This document shows, piece by piece, positions 16,346 to 25,984 of a stretch of DNA of 64,000 nucleotides. The position numbers and the translations under genes are program-made. Each line of letters starts with the position of its first letter. Within the stretch, counting starts at the first letter, position 1. The DNA is from Flavobacterium marginilacus. GTDB taxonomy: Bacteria; Bacteroidota; Bacteroidia; Flavobacteriales; Flavobacteriaceae. Below the pieces are notes generated by a model that was given only the letters and a program-made list of their open reading frames with translations, searched no databases and was not told where the DNA came from. The DNA is taken from assembly GCF_026870155.1 (NCBI RefSeq), contig NZ_CP113975.1:5146001-5210000 (forward strand), given 5' to 3'.

Positions 16346-17080
16346 TTAAATTTTTATTCCGTTTACAATTGCCGACTCGGTTTTTTCCATGATCTCTTTA
16401 AACTCAAAATCTTTTACTGCAAATGCTTCGTGCACTACAAAGGTAATATGATTTCCCAAACCATAGGGGAAAGTTCCATATTTTACGAGTTTCCATGAAT
16501 TATTGATACTTATGGGAACTATATATGCCGATGGTGCATTTTTGCATAATATTTTCAAACCTGTTTCTGCAAATTCCTTTGGTTTTCCGTCTTTACTGCG
16601 GGTTCCTTCTGGAAAAATAACTGCTGATCGAGTATGCTTTTCTATATACTCAGCTATTTTTTTGATCTCTGGTATCGCTTGTTTTGGGTTTTTCCTGTCT
16701 ATAACTACTGATCCGCCGTGTCTCAGATTATAGGAAACACTTGGAATTCCTTTTGCCAATTCTTTTTTACTTACAAATTTTGGATGAAATCTTCTCAGAT
16801 ACCAAATCGACATAATAATGTCGTACAAACTCTGATGATTGGCTACAAAAATAATAGGCACTCCTTTCGGGATGCTTTCCCTGTTTTCAAAAGTAAAAGT
16901 TGTTCCTAGAAGTATAACGATTTTCAGCAGTACAAAATTGAGATAATCGACACTTTTTTTATGCGCCTGATAACCAAATATGTTCAGACAAATCCATTGA
17001 ATTGGGTGAAATACCACCAAAGTCAACAATACCAATATTAAAACAATAAAAGATAAGGGATACGAAATTAACTTCTGCAT
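16346..17080 (-). CDS. plsC: 1-acyl-sn-glycerol-3-phosphate acyltransferase (PlsC family)
   Basis: Transfers an acyl chain to lysophosphatidic acid to make phosphatidic acid at the inner membrane. It has 244 residues with a hydrophobic N-terminus (about 7-27) and a second hydrophobic stretch near 47-62. Acyltransferase motif I is NHQSLYD (His82, Asp87), motif II is near GGSVVIDRK, and motif III is FPEGTRSKDG (156-165). It is co-oriented with the acyl-ACP desaturase, which lies 12 nt downstream and modifies the same kind of acyl chains. Confidence 0.9.
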   Translation of the reverse strand: MQKLISYPLSFIVLILVLLTLVVFHPIQWICLNIFGYQAHKKSVDYLNFVLLKIVILLGTTFTFENRESIPKGVPIIFVANHQSLYDIIMSIWYLRRFHPKFVSKKELAKGIPSVSYNLRHGGSVVIDRKNPKQAIPEIKKIAEYIEKHTRSAVIFPEGTRSKDGKPKEFAETGLKILCKNAPSAYIVPISINNSWKLVKYGTFPYGLGNHITFVVHEAFAVKDFEFKEIMEKTESAIVNGIKI

Positions 17081-17313
17081 ACTATTAAATTTAGTGCAAA
17101 AGTAAGAAATATATTTTTAGTCTATTTACAACTATTCCAGTTAATAAATAAAAATATATCTGTTTGTAAAACAATAATTTAATTAAAATAAAATAAAAAA
17201 ACCGTGCAAAATTATTAAATTAAGTAAATTTTAAATTTCAAATTATGAATACACAAATGTCCAAGCAATAATGCTCTGAAAATTATTTTTTAAATAAATA
17301 TAAAATTATTTTT

Positions 17314-17321
17314 TAAGTTTG
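17314..17321 (+). promoter_or_regulatory. Candidate -7 element for the secreted 141-aa protein
   Basis: TAAGTTTG matches TAnnTTTG and would start transcription about 40 nt before the ATG at 17368. The leader contains an ATGAAAAACAC word that also occurs at the gene start. Confidence 0.35.
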
Positions 17322-17367
17322 AAATGAAAAACACTGTATTTTTTACAATAACCCCAAATTATTTAAA

Positions 17368-17793
17368 ATGAAAAACACAAGACAAAAATTAATCTTTACA
17401 ATTGCTCTTTCATTAATTTTTATGATCGGAGCATCAAATTCTTTATTCGCTCAAAAACGTTTAGAGTCAAACAAATTTCTAATTTTAATTGAAACTACAA
17501 ACGACAGTATTAAGCTTACTTCTCGACTTGGCTGTTCTTTTAATGAACTTAAATTCACATTAAAAACTGACGACAAAAAAAGTGTTGACCAACACGGTAT
17601 CAATCCTGCAGAAAAAAATAGTACAACAAAAACCGGTCCTCTTGCTAACTTTCTTTTTACAATTAAGAAAACAGAAGATGGACTTAGTTTTGAAGGAATA
17701 AAAGGAACTTCTTATAAAGAATTCAACTTTAGCTGTACTCAGGGCAAATGTCACCTATTAATTGACCAAAATGGCTTAGTTGAATTACATTAG
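17368..17793 (+). CDS. Secreted hypothetical protein, 141 aa
   Basis: Begins MKNTRQKLIFTIALSLIFMI, with a classical signal peptide likely cleaved after SLFA. The mature part of about 113 residues is beta-rich, with two cysteines near residues 113-118 (CTQGKC) and another near residue 51, and many Lys/Thr residues. No known domain was recognised. It is monocistronic, with a promoter-like element upstream and a clear terminator downstream. Periplasmic or surface location is predicted; function is unknown. Confidence 0.65.
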   Translation: MKNTRQKLIFTIALSLIFMIGASNSLFAQKRLESNKFLILIETTNDSIKLTSRLGCSFNELKFTLKTDDKKSVDQHGINPAEKNSTTKTGPLANFLFTIKKTEDGLSFEGIKGTSYKEFNFSCTQGKCHLLIDQNGLVELH

Positions 17794-17825
17794 AAAGTAT
17801 TTTAAAAAACGATTATTTATTTTAA

Positions 17826-17863
17826 AGGTTTGGCTTTTTTGTTAAAGCCGAACCTCTTTTTTT
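17826..17863 (+). terminator. Intrinsic terminator
   Basis: AGGTT-T-GGCTTT (17826-17837) pairs with AAAGCC-G-AACCT (17844-17855) and is followed by a T-run (17857-17863). It lies about 30 nt after the secreted-protein gene. Confidence 0.8.
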
Positions 17864-17947
17864 ACAATTTTATCAAAATTAATAAATAAATCTCCTTTTA
17901 CTGGTCAATTTTAAACTATAACAATTATTCAATTTAGGGTTTAATTG

Positions 17948-17955
17948 TACCTTTG
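17948..17955 (+). promoter_or_regulatory. Candidate -7 element for rnpA
   Basis: TACCTTTG matches TAnnTTTG and lies 28 nt before the rnpA start codon. No convincing -33 box was seen. Confidence 0.4.
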
Positions 17956-17983
17956 CCTGCTATAACAGTGCTTATTTTTTAAA

Positions 17984-18376
17984 ATGAACTTCACTTACCC
18001 CAAAAACGAAAAACTAAAAAGCAAAATTACCATTGGTTTATTGTTTACCGAAGGAAAATCGGTGGCTAAATATCCGTTGCGGTTGGTTTATAATACAGGA
18101 ACTTTTGGCGAAGGCGAAAAAATAAAAATAGGTGTTTCGGTTTCTAAAAAATATTTCAAAAAAGCAGTAGACCGTAATTATTTCAAAAGAGTACTGCGGG
18201 AAACTTACAGACTCAACAAACATTTACTTTTGGACAATCTGGATCAGCCGTATTCTTTTATGCTTTTTTACCAATGCAAGGACCGTTTGACTTTTGAAGA
18301 AATCAATACTAAAACAGTCCAATTGTTTGAAAAATTTGCACTGGAGATAAAAAAGGAAGAAGAGCAATCCAAATAA
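17984..18376 (+). CDS. rnpA: Ribonuclease P protein component
   Basis: The basic protein subunit of RNase P, which helps the catalytic RNA process tRNA 5' ends. It has 130 residues. The RNR-type motif region is clear: VSKKYFKKAVDRNYFKRVLR, followed by ETYRLNKH. In many bacteria rnpA follows rpmH near dnaA; here no rpmH is adjacent, and the next gene is an unrelated lipoprotein. The start MNFTYPKNEKLKSKITIGLL fits the family, in which the fold begins shortly before the F-T-E-G-K element. Confidence 0.93.
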   Translation: MNFTYPKNEKLKSKITIGLLFTEGKSVAKYPLRLVYNTGTFGEGEKIKIGVSVSKKYFKKAVDRNYFKRVLRETYRLNKHLLLDNLDQPYSFMLFYQCKDRLTFEEINTKTVQLFEKFALEIKKEEEQSK

Positions 18377-18455
18377 ACATCCATTTCATAGAGCAATTCC
18401 ACTGCTTAGTTGTAATCTAAATTAATTTTGTATTTTTAAAATAAATTATCCTCCC

Positions 18456-19289
18456 ATGAAATCAAAATTAATAATTGCTCTTTTATTTTTTGCTGCTTTA
18501 AGCTGCAAAAAAGCTGATGCAGAAGCCTCAGCTTCCGAAGATTTAAAAGTAATGACTGTAAAATTACCTCCAAAAGTAAAGTCTGTCAATTCAGAAGCTT
18601 ATTCTGAATCACCAAATGAAAATGATAAAGTCATTGAGAAAAAAATAATCAGAACTGGCAATCTTAGATTTCAAACCGATAATCTGGAAACTACCTATGA
18701 ACAGATAAAAAATGCTGTAAAAAAAGGAAAAGCCTTTATACAGAACGATAGTCAGGGAAAAGAATATGCTTCCGTTTACAGACGAATAACAGTTCGTATT
18801 CCTAGCGAAAATTTTGACACTTTCGTAAAAGACATTTCTAATGGAGTAGACTATTTTGACAATAAAGAGATTAATTCACAGGATGTAACAGAAGAATACA
18901 TCGATATTGATGCCCGATTAAAAGCCAAAAAGAAACTTGAAAACAGGTATCTTGAACTTTTGGCAAAGGCCAACAAAATGTCTGAAATGCTGGCGATTGA
19001 AGCACAGCTTTCTGCTATCAGAGAAGAAATTGAGGCAAAAGAAGGACAATTAAGATACATGCAAAGCCTGGTCTCGTTGAGCACTGTCACAATAGAATTC
19101 TATAAAACAATTGCCGAAGAAAGCGGTGTTACCATTTCTTATGGAGCCAAAATTTGGAACTCAATCAAATCTGGTTTTTATGGTATTTCAAGCTTCTTTT
19201 TGTGGTTACTGGAAATTTGGCCTTTCATTATTTTAGCAGCTGCACTATTTTATTTTATAAGAAAACGATTCAAGAAAAAAAACATATAA
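18456..19289 (+). CDS. DUF4349 family membrane-anchored lipoprotein
   Basis: A 277-residue protein. The N-terminal lipoprotein signal is MKSKLIIALLFFAALSC, with Cys17 as the lipidated residue. The DUF4349 region spans about residues 65-245 and contains the typical IIRTGNLRFQTDN start, RITVRIPSENFDTFV and DVTEEYIDIDARL, followed by a coiled-coil-like helix rich in Glu/Lys. A C-terminal transmembrane helix (about 246-268) ends in a basic tail. The function of the family is not established. The S41 protease gene starts 2 nt after its stop, so the two are co-transcribed. Confidence 0.85.
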   Translation: MKSKLIIALLFFAALSCKKADAEASASEDLKVMTVKLPPKVKSVNSEAYSESPNENDKVIEKKIIRTGNLRFQTDNLETTYEQIKNAVKKGKAFIQNDSQGKEYASVYRRITVRIPSENFDTFVKDISNGVDYFDNKEINSQDVTEEYIDIDARLKAKKKLENRYLELLAKANKMSEMLAIEAQLSAIREEIEAKEGQLRYMQSLVSLSTVTIEFYKTIAEESGVTISYGAKIWNSIKSGFYGISSFFLWLLEIWPFIILAAALFYFIRKRFKKKNI

Positions 19290-19291
19290 TC

Positions 19292-20929
19292 ATGCGTACC
19301 CTTTTCCAAAAAAAAATCATTATTCCAGTTATTGCATCCGCATTTTTGTTTGTGGGGGTAAGCTTCAAAGACGACTATTTTGAGATTGCCAAACAATTGG
19401 AAATTTTCACGACGCTGTTCAAAGAATTGAATAAAAATTATGTCGACGAAACAACTCCCGCCGAGCTGATGAACAACGCCGTTAAAGGAATGCTGAGTTC
19501 TCTTGATCCTTATACTGTATATTTTAATGAGCAGGAAGTACTTAAGTTTAAAATCAATAATACCGGCGAGTATACCGGAATTGGTGCATTAATCACTCGT
19601 GAAAACGACAAACTGATTTTAAAAGAACCGTATAAAAATTTCCCAGCCGACAAAGCGGGACTCAAAGCTGGTGACGAAATCATTCAGATTGGCGATACGC
19701 CTTTGGCCGATTTTAAAGATGATGCTTCACAGCTTTTTAAAGGATCGAAAAACACAAAAATTGACGTTAAATACATTCGTCAGGGAAAACCCTATTCGGC
19801 TGTAATTGTATTAGATGAAGTTGAAATCAAATCGGTTCCCTATTTTGCCAAAATTGATGACAAAACGGGTTATATTGTTTTGGCTCATTTCAACAGAAAA
19901 GCTTCAAATGAAACTAGAGACGCATTAGAACAATTAAAAAGACAAGGAGCCGAAAGAATCGTTTTGGATTTAAGAGGAAATCCAGGCGGATTATTAAATG
20001 AAGCAGTAAATATCTGTAACCTTTTTGTGCCTAGAAATGAAGTTATTGTAACCACTAAATCCAAAATTGAAAAACACAACAACACTTATAAAACCTCGCA
20101 GGAACCTGTGGATACGACGATTCCTTTAGTGATTTTAGTAAACGGCCGAAGCGCTTCTGCCTCTGAAATTGTTTCAGGAGCGCTACAGGATTTAGATCGT
20201 GCTGTTGTTTTGGGAAGCCGCAGTTTTGGAAAAGGGCTGGTGCAACGACCGGTTGAGTTAACGTATGGAACGCAGCTCAAAGTTACAATTTCGCGTTATT
20301 ACACTCCTTCCGGCAGGTGCATTCAGGCTTTGGATTATGCACATAAAGACAAAAATGGTGCAGCAACCCGAACGGATTCCAAAAACTATAACGCTTTTAA
20401 AACCCGAAAAGGAAGAACGGTTTATGATGGTGGCGGCATTTTGCCGGACATCGAAATGGAAGAAACCAAAACAAGCCCGATCGCTAATGCTTTATTGAAA
20501 AATGACGGTATTTTTGATTATGCAACCAAATATTATTACAAAAATCCAAATCTAGGAACTAAAATTCCAGTAATCTCTGATGCTGATTATGCCGATTTCA
20601 AACAATATTTAAAAGCACAAAAATTCAATTTTGATACAGAAACCGAAATCGCTTTGAAAAACACTTTGGCTTCCGCCAAAAAAGAAAAACTGGATGAAGC
20701 TATTACGATGGAATACCAGCAGCTTCTTACTGCGCTTCAAAAATCGGAGAATGCTTTATTGGATAAAAATCAGAAGGAAATCAAAGGATTGCTGCTGGAC
20801 GAAATCATCAAACGCTATCAATATCAGGAAGGACTTTATGATTATTACATCAAAAACAATCCTGAAATTAAAAAAGCGGTTACTATTTTGAATACCACCG
20901 CTGAGTATAATTCGATTTTGAAAATCTAA
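19292..20929 (+). CDS. C-terminal processing peptidase (S41 family)
   Basis: Periplasmic Ser/Lys protease of 545 residues. I chose the ATG at 19292 (MRTLFQKKIIIPVIASAFLF), which gives a proper N-terminal signal/anchor; a longer in-frame opening from 19154 overlaps the DUF4349 gene. A PDZ domain is seen in the segment with KAGLKAGDEIIQIGDTPL. The catalytic domain contains LDLRGNPGGLLNEAV, the nucleophile Ser289 in GRSASASEIVSGAL and Lys314 in RSFGKGLVQ, the expected 25-residue spacing. A helical C-terminal extension of about 130 residues follows. The stop overlaps the convergent DUF4256 gene by 4 bp. Confidence 0.93.
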   Translation: MRTLFQKKIIIPVIASAFLFVGVSFKDDYFEIAKQLEIFTTLFKELNKNYVDETTPAELMNNAVKGMLSSLDPYTVYFNEQEVLKFKINNTGEYTGIGALITRENDKLILKEPYKNFPADKAGLKAGDEIIQIGDTPLADFKDDASQLFKGSKNTKIDVKYIRQGKPYSAVIVLDEVEIKSVPYFAKIDDKTGYIVLAHFNRKASNETRDALEQLKRQGAERIVLDLRGNPGGLLNEAVNICNLFVPRNEVIVTTKSKIEKHNNTYKTSQEPVDTTIPLVILVNGRSASASEIVSGALQDLDRAVVLGSRSFGKGLVQRPVELTYGTQLKVTISRYYTPSGRCIQALDYAHKDKNGAATRTDSKNYNAFKTRKGRTVYDGGGILPDIEMEETKTSPIANALLKNDGIFDYATKYYYKNPNLGTKIPVISDADYADFKQYLKAQKFNFDTETEIALKNTLASAKKEKLDEAITMEYQQLLTALQKSENALLDKNQKEIKGLLLDEIIKRYQYQEGLYDYYIKNNPEIKKAVTILNTTAEYNSILKI

Positions 20930-21489
20930 ACTCTTAACGAACCTCTAAATCCTCTTGCGGCATAATAGGAATCGGCACCATTGTGATATACAAATACTGT
21001 TCCATATCTAAAATCGCAGAAAAGAGCTCCGCCAAGTTTTCTGATGTTCGCTGGTGTTACAATCCAGCTGGAGGTTTTGCTGTCAAACTTTCCCAGTTTT
21101 TGCAAGTCACGATATTGATCTTCGGACAAGAGTTCAATGCCCATTGCTGATGCTGCGTCGATAGCGGTGTCTTTAGGTTTGTTTTCTTTTCTTTTGTCAA
21201 GCGCTTCACGGTCATAGCAGAAACTTCTTCTTCCTGACGGACTTTCTACGGAACAATCGACGAAAATATATTCGTCACTTTTACTGTCATAACCCACTAC
21301 ATCTGGTTCTCCGCCAGTTGTTTCCATTTCATTAATAGACCATAATTTTTCAGGATTGGCGTCTAATTTTGCTTGTATGTTTTTCCATTCAAGACCTTTG
21401 TGTCGGTCCGAATGTTTTTCAAAACGGGTTTTTAATATTTGAAGCAATTCGGTACTTTTTTCCTGTGAAAGTTTTTTTTGGATTCCCAT
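20926..21489 (-). CDS. DUF4256 domain-containing protein
   Basis: About 187 residues from the preferred start MGIQKKLSQEKSTELLQ at 21489; an upstream ATG at 21540 would add 17 residues that look unlike the family. Recognisable features are ETTGGEPDVVGYD, FVDCSVESPSGRRSFCYDRE and a C-terminal GALFCDFRYGTVFVYHNGAD. The DUF4256 family has no established function. It is convergent with the S41 protease gene and the two reading frames overlap by 4 bp, so there is no room for a terminator between them. Confidence 0.85.
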   Translation of the reverse strand: MGIQKKLSQEKSTELLQILKTRFEKHSDRHKGLEWKNIQAKLDANPEKLWSINEMETTGGEPDVVGYDSKSDEYIFVDCSVESPSGRRSFCYDREALDKRKENKPKDTAIDAASAMGIELLSEDQYRDLQKLGKFDSKTSSWIVTPANIRKLGGALFCDFRYGTVFVYHNGADSYYAARGFRGSLRV

Positions 21490-21723
21490 TCTAGTCAGAT
21501 TATTATTAAACAGGTGTTTTTTATTATAGCTATTTAGCAATCATGCAAGTATTTGCTTATTTAAATAAAATAGCGTTTTCGTAAAATTACAAAAAAAGTC
21601 TATCTAGCGAACGATTTAATTAGCCACGGATGGTATGGATAAAACAGACAATCAATCTTAATTTTTTTAATAATTTCTTTACCGAACGTGATATAAATCA
21701 GTTAGGAATCTTTCAACAATTCT

Positions 21724-21731
21724 TATATTTG
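21724..21731 (+). promoter_or_regulatory. Candidate -7 element for fumarase
   Basis: TATATTTG is a full match to TAnnTTTG. It lies 24 nt before the ATG at 21756 and supports that start over the earlier in-frame opening at 21630. Confidence 0.5.
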
Positions 21732-21755
21732 GCAATCTTTAAAAAAAACAAACTT

Positions 21756-23357
21756 ATGGACTTTATATACCAGGATCCTTATCCTATTTTGAAAGACGAT
21801 ACCCAATACCGTAAAATCACTTCTGATTTTGTAAAAGTAGAACAATTAGGAGAACGTGAAATCCTTACTGTTGACCCAAAAGGATTGGAATTATTGGCGC
21901 AGGAAGCGTTGAAAGATGTTTCGTTTATGCTTCGTACTTCGCATTTGGAAAAATTAAGAGCCATTCTTGACGATCCGGAAGCAACCGATAATGACCGCTT
22001 TGTCGCTTATAATTTATTACAGAATGCAGTTGTTGCCATCGACGGTGAATTGCCTTCTTGCCAGGACACCGGAACAGCAATTGTAATGGCCAAAAAAGGA
22101 GAAAATGTATATACGGGAGCCGATGATGCAGAATGGCTCTCTAAAGGGATTTTTAATACGTATCAGGAAAGAAACCTTCGTTATTCCCAAATTGTGCCAA
22201 TCTCAATGTTTGAGGAAAAAAATTCGGGATCGAATCTTCCTGCGCAGATTGATATTTATGCCAAAAAAGGAGCTTCGTATGAGTTTTTGTTTTTGGCAAA
22301 AGGAGGAGGTTCTGCGAACAAAACCTATTTGTACCAGCAGACAAAATCGTTGTTGAATGAAAAATCTTTGGATGCTTTCATTCGTGCCAAAATAATGGAT
22401 TTAGGAACTTCGGCCTGTCCGCCGTATCACTTGGCTTTAGTGATTGGAGGAACTTCTGCGGAAGCGAACTTATCAGCAGTAAAAAAAGCATCTGCAGGTT
22501 ATTTTGATAATTTACCTACTTCAGGAAATATGGCAGGTCAGGCTTTCCGTGACCTGGAATGGGAAAAAAGAGTACAGTTAATCTGTCAGCAAAGTGCCAT
22601 TGGAGCGCAATTTGGCGGAAAATATTTCACGCATGATGTTCGTGTAATCCGTTTGCCTCGCCACGCCGCTTCCTGCCCGGTTGGATTGGGAGTTTCTTGT
22701 TCGGCTGATAGAAATATCAAAGGAAAAATTACCAAAGACGGTATTTTTGTAGAACAATTGGAAGTAAATCCAAAACGCTTATTGCCAGAAACGCCGCCAC
22801 ATTTGGAAGAAGCAGTTGAAATTGACTTGAACCAGCCGATGGCCGATATTCTTAAGAAATTATCGCAATACCCAATCAAAACCCGCTTGAAACTAAACGG
22901 AACTTTGATCGTTGCCCGTGATATTGCGCATGCTAAAATCAAAGAATTACTGGATGCTGGTAAACCTATGCCAGAATACTTTAAAAACCACCCAATCTAT
23001 TACGCCGGGCCAGCAAAAACTCCGGAAGGAATGGCTTCGGGAAGTTTTGGACCAACCACTGCAGGTCGTATGGACGTGTATGTAGAAGAGTTCCAAAAGA
23101 ACGGAGGAAGCATGGTGATGCTTGCCAAAGGAAACAGAACTAAAGATGTGATGAATGCCTGTAAAACTTACGGCGGATTCTATTTGGGTTCTATCGGAGG
23201 GCCGGCAGCAATCTTGGCCAAAGAAAACATTCTTTCGGTTGAAGTAGTGGATTTTGAGGAATTAGGAATGGAAGCCGTTCGTAAGATTACGATTAAAGAT
23301 TTCCCTGCTTTTATTATTACCGATGATAAAGGGAATGATTTCTTTTCTAATTTGTAA
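21756..23357 (+). CDS. Fumarate hydratase, class I (Fe-S, single-chain)
   Basis: Interconverts fumarate and malate in the TCA cycle using a [4Fe-4S] cluster. It has 533 residues from the start [19 protein letters not shown]. The three cluster cysteines lie in the expected blocks: [33 protein letters not shown] and [18 protein letters not shown]. The C-terminal beta domain has [16 protein letters not shown] and [16 protein letters not shown]. The frame upstream of the chosen start is open but lacks family similarity. It appears monocistronic. Confidence 0.95.
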   Translation: MDFIYQDPYPILKDDTQYRKITSDFVKVEQLGEREILTVDPKGLELLAQEALKDVSFMLRTSHLEKLRAILDDPEATDNDRFVAYNLLQNAVVAIDGELPSCQDTGTAIVMAKKGENVYTGADDAEWLSKGIFNTYQERNLRYSQIVPISMFEEKNSGSNLPAQIDIYAKKGASYEFLFLAKGGGSANKTYLYQQTKSLLNEKSLDAFIRAKIMDLGTSACPPYHLALVIGGTSAEANLSAVKKASAGYFDNLPTSGNMAGQAFRDLEWEKRVQLICQQSAIGAQFGGKYFTHDVRVIRLPRHAASCPVGLGVSCSADRNIKGKITKDGIFVEQLEVNPKRLLPETPPHLEEAVEIDLNQPMADILKKLSQYPIKTRLKLNGTLIVARDIAHAKIKELLDAGKPMPEYFKNHPIYYAGPAKTPEGMASGSFGPTTAGRMDVYVEEFQKNGGSMVMLAKGNRTKDVMNACKTYGGFYLGSIGGPAAILAKENILSVEVVDFEELGMEAVRKITIKDFPAFIITDDKGNDFFSNL

Positions 23358-23419
23358 TATTTTTAATATAAAAAAGAACTCGATAAAAGTCTAAATTTTA
23401 AATTTGACTAAAATAAAAC

Positions 23420-24163
23420 ATGAAAACTGTCATTAGTTACCATCCTATATCTGAGAAAGAAATTCATAATTGGTATTACAATATGGATTTTTCTTTAATT
23501 TCTGATGATGTAAATTATTCAATGATAAAAACAGCTCGTGCTGAAAAAATGGATGATGAGTCTTTGAAAAAGTACATCAAAACGATGAAACAAGCGGTAA
23601 AAACAGATTCTAATGCTGTTTTTGATAGCACGCATGGTTTTTTTATAGCTACAATTCAAAATTATTTTAGGCAGTCGTTTATTGTAAATGTTTCATTTTC
23701 TAGATTGATAGAGCAAAAAGAGTATTTTAAAGAATATACAAAACCTTGGGAAGAGATTTTAGAAAAAGCAGGCGATTTTACCTTTTTAAATAGTCTAACT
23801 ACTGATACACCTTCATCAGGTATTTATATTCCTTTAGAAAAAGTTGTCGAATTACTCAAAGATTACAATGGGAATTTGATTGTAAAAAAAGATATAGATG
23901 ATTTTTTTGGACAAAGTAATGCAAAAGCATTTATTGAATCATTAAATTATGCCAAAGAAAATAATACAGGTTTATTAGAAGCTAATGGTATTTTAAAACT
24001 TGAATTATCAATAGAAAATGACAAAAATGAGACTCTAAGTAAACCAACAAAAGCTATTGATGAATCACAAGGGTTAAAAGACGATCCCAAAAGTGAAGTT
24101 GCAGCCGAAAAAGAAAACAAAGAAAAAAAATCTCTTTTTAGTCGTGTTTTCGGTAGTAAATAG
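23420..24163 (+). CDS. Hypothetical protein, 247 aa
   Basis: A soluble protein starting MKTVISYHPISEKEIHNWYY. The first 190 residues look like a folded alpha/beta domain; the last 50 are low-complexity, charged (Asp, Glu, Lys) and end KKSLFSRVFGSK. No signal peptide or membrane helix is seen. I do not recognise the family. The IS1182-like element begins about 15 nt after its stop codon, so its original terminator may have been displaced and the IS end hairpin may now serve. Confidence 0.6.
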   Translation: MKTVISYHPISEKEIHNWYYNMDFSLISDDVNYSMIKTARAEKMDDESLKKYIKTMKQAVKTDSNAVFDSTHGFFIATIQNYFRQSFIVNVSFSRLIEQKEYFKEYTKPWEEILEKAGDFTFLNSLTTDTPSSGIYIPLEKVVELLKDYNGNLIVKKDIDDFFGQSNAKAFIESLNYAKENNTGLLEANGILKLELSIENDKNETLSKPTKAIDESQGLKDDPKSEVAAEKENKEKKSLFSRVFGSK

Positions 24164-24182
24164 AATCTAAAATATTTCAAGA

Positions 24183-24215
24183 GGCTGTCCAAAAAGTAAG
24201 GACAGCCTTTTTTTT
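24183..24215 (+). terminator. Left IS end: hairpin with T-run
   Basis: GGCTGTCC (24183-24190) pairs with GGACAGCC (24200-24207), followed by eight Ts. It can act as an intrinsic terminator for transcripts entering from the upstream hypothetical gene and thus insulate the transposase gene. Confidence 0.65.
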
Positions 24216-24264
24216 GCTGTTTTTAATCTAAAATAGTATCTTAGAGTTGCACAAAAAACGAGCA

Positions 24265-25934
24265 ATGGCTAAAGTAATATTTAAATCGCAATCGATCAAT
24301 ACACCGGAACTTTTTCCGATAAATATTTTTGATAAAATTTCAGAAAACCACCCTGTCCGCTTAGTGGACAAGGTCGTCAATTCATTGGATATAAGCCATA
24401 TACTTAAAAAATATAAAGGAGGAGGGACCTCGGCTTATCATCCCAGAATGATGCTTAAAGTTTTGTTTTACAGCTATTTGAGCAACACTTATTCCTGCCG
24501 AAAAATAGCAAAAGCACTCACCGAGAACATTCATTTTATGTTTATTTCAGGCAACTCAACCCCTGATTTTAGAACCATCAACGATTTTAGAGGAAAGGTT
24601 CTAAAAGAAAACATCAAAGATTTATTTGCAGAAGTAGTCAAAATGCTTGTGGAAATGGGCTATGTCAGTCTGGATATCCAATACATCGATGGAACAAAAA
24701 TTGAAGCCAAATCCAACAAATACACCTTTGTCTGGCGGGGTTCTATAGAGAAATACAAAGAAAAACTCGAAGTAAAAATCAACAGCATCTTATCCGATAT
24801 CGAAAACAGTATTTTATCAGATAATCAAGAAGTCAACAAGGAAGAATTACCAAAAAAATAAACTCGGAAGAGCTGAAAGAAAAATTATCAGAACTCAATA
24901 AAAAACTCAAAGAGCCCAACAAGAAGATAACCAAAGAGCTTGAAAAGCTTCAGGAAGAGCACCTGCCAAAGCTTGAAAAATACGAAAAAGATTTAGTGAT
25001 TTTAGGCAATAGAAACTCCTACAGCAAAACAGATCCTGACGCTACCTTTATGAGAATGAAGGAAGACCATATGAAAAACGGACAGTTAAAACCTGCATAC
25101 AATCCTCAGATTTCTACTGAAAATCAATTCATTACCAATGTAACCATTCATCAGACACCTAACGACACTACGACTTTAAAATCCCATCTGGAGGAATTTG
25201 AAAAAATGTATCAAAAACAAAGCAAAACAGTTGTAGCCGATGCTGGTTATGGAAGCGAAGAAAACTACGAAATGCTTGAAAATAAAGATATAACGGCCTA
25301 TGTAAAGTATAATTATTTTCACAAAGAACAGAAGAAAAAAATGAAGGACAATCCGTTTCTTGTCCAGAATTTGTTCTACAATATACAGCAGGATTTTTAT
25401 GTGTGTCCAATGGGACAAAGAATGGAAAACATTGGCAGTGGAAAACGGACATCGGCCAACGGATACGAATCACAAGTATCTTATTATCAAGCAAAAAGAT
25501 GTGATGGATGTCCACTTAGAAGTTTGTGCCATAAAGCCAAAGGAAACAGAACAATAGAAGTAAACCACCGCCTGAACCAATTAAGGGCTCAGGCCAAAGA
25601 GCTGCTCATGAGCGAAAAAGGACTCGAACACCGAAGCAAACGCCCAATAGAAGTTGAAGCAGTATTCGGACAGCTAAAAAACAACAATAAATTCAGCCGG
25701 TTTACTTTCACAAGCATCGAAAAAGTGGAAATGGAATTTCTATTGATGGCTATCGGGCATAATTTCAGAAAAATGATAGCAAAGAACAATGATGCGTCGA
25801 AAACTCATCTAAAAATCTCCTTCAGAGTTCTAAATAGAGCTATAAAAGTCGAAATTCACTTTTTAAATACTGTAACAGAATATTTTTTCATTAATCAACC
25901 AACCCAAAATCGATTCCTGAAATTTGCAGCATAA
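24265..25934 (+). CDS. IS1182 family transposase, split by a -1 frame change at an A7 run
   Basis: DDE-type transposase in two overlapping frames. The first frame runs from ATG 24265 (MAKVIFKSQSINTPELF) to TAA 24859-24861. It holds the N-terminal domain and DIQYIDGTKIEAKSNKYTF, which contains a catalytic Asp. The second frame continues from about 24858 (INSEELKEKL) to 25934, with VVADAGYGSEENYE and the C-terminal EVEAVFGQLKNN, where the final Glu lies. The junction is CCAAAAAAATAA (A7 at 24852-24858), a classical slippery heptamer for -1 frameshifting. Read across it, the protein is about 555 residues, normal for the family. Either programmed frameshifting or an inactivating indel would explain this. 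Confidence 0.85.
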
Positions 25935-25964
25935 AAAAAGCTGTCCTTTTCGGACAGCCTCTTG
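25933..25964 (-). repeat. Right inverted end of the IS1182-like element
   Basis: Reverse-complement copy of the left end: outer 13 nt CAAGAGGCTGTCC, then a hairpin GCTGTCC/GGACAGC (25940-25957) followed on the minus strand by a T-run. It may terminate transcription leaving the transposase or the convergent MFS gene. Confidence 0.75.
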
Positions 25965-25984
25965 TTTTAATAAATTATACCCAA

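Larger units (their letters stand above)
24178..25964 (+). mobile_element. IS1182-like insertion sequence
   Basis: A 1787-bp element bounded by inverted ends. Both ends, read inward, begin CAAGAGGCTGTCC and continue through AAAAG...GGACAGC to a T-run. Each end folds as a hairpin (GGCTGTCC/GGACAGCC on the left, GCTGTCC/GGACAGC on the right). The only coding content is the transposase, in two frames. No convincing target-site duplication is visible in the flanks. It sits between two convergent genes and disrupts neither. Confidence 0.85.

Noticed and set aside
17794..18000. rpmH next to rnpA
   Set aside because: No 40-50 codon basic reading frame with the L34 pattern is present upstream of rnpA.
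21630..21755. N-terminal extension of fumarase
   Set aside because: The segment lacks family similarity and contains the likely promoter; the ATG at 21756 gives a normal class I N-terminus.
24164..24182. Target-site duplication of the IS element
   Set aside because: The flanks TTTCAA and TTGTTT do not form a convincing direct repeat at any reasonable boundary.
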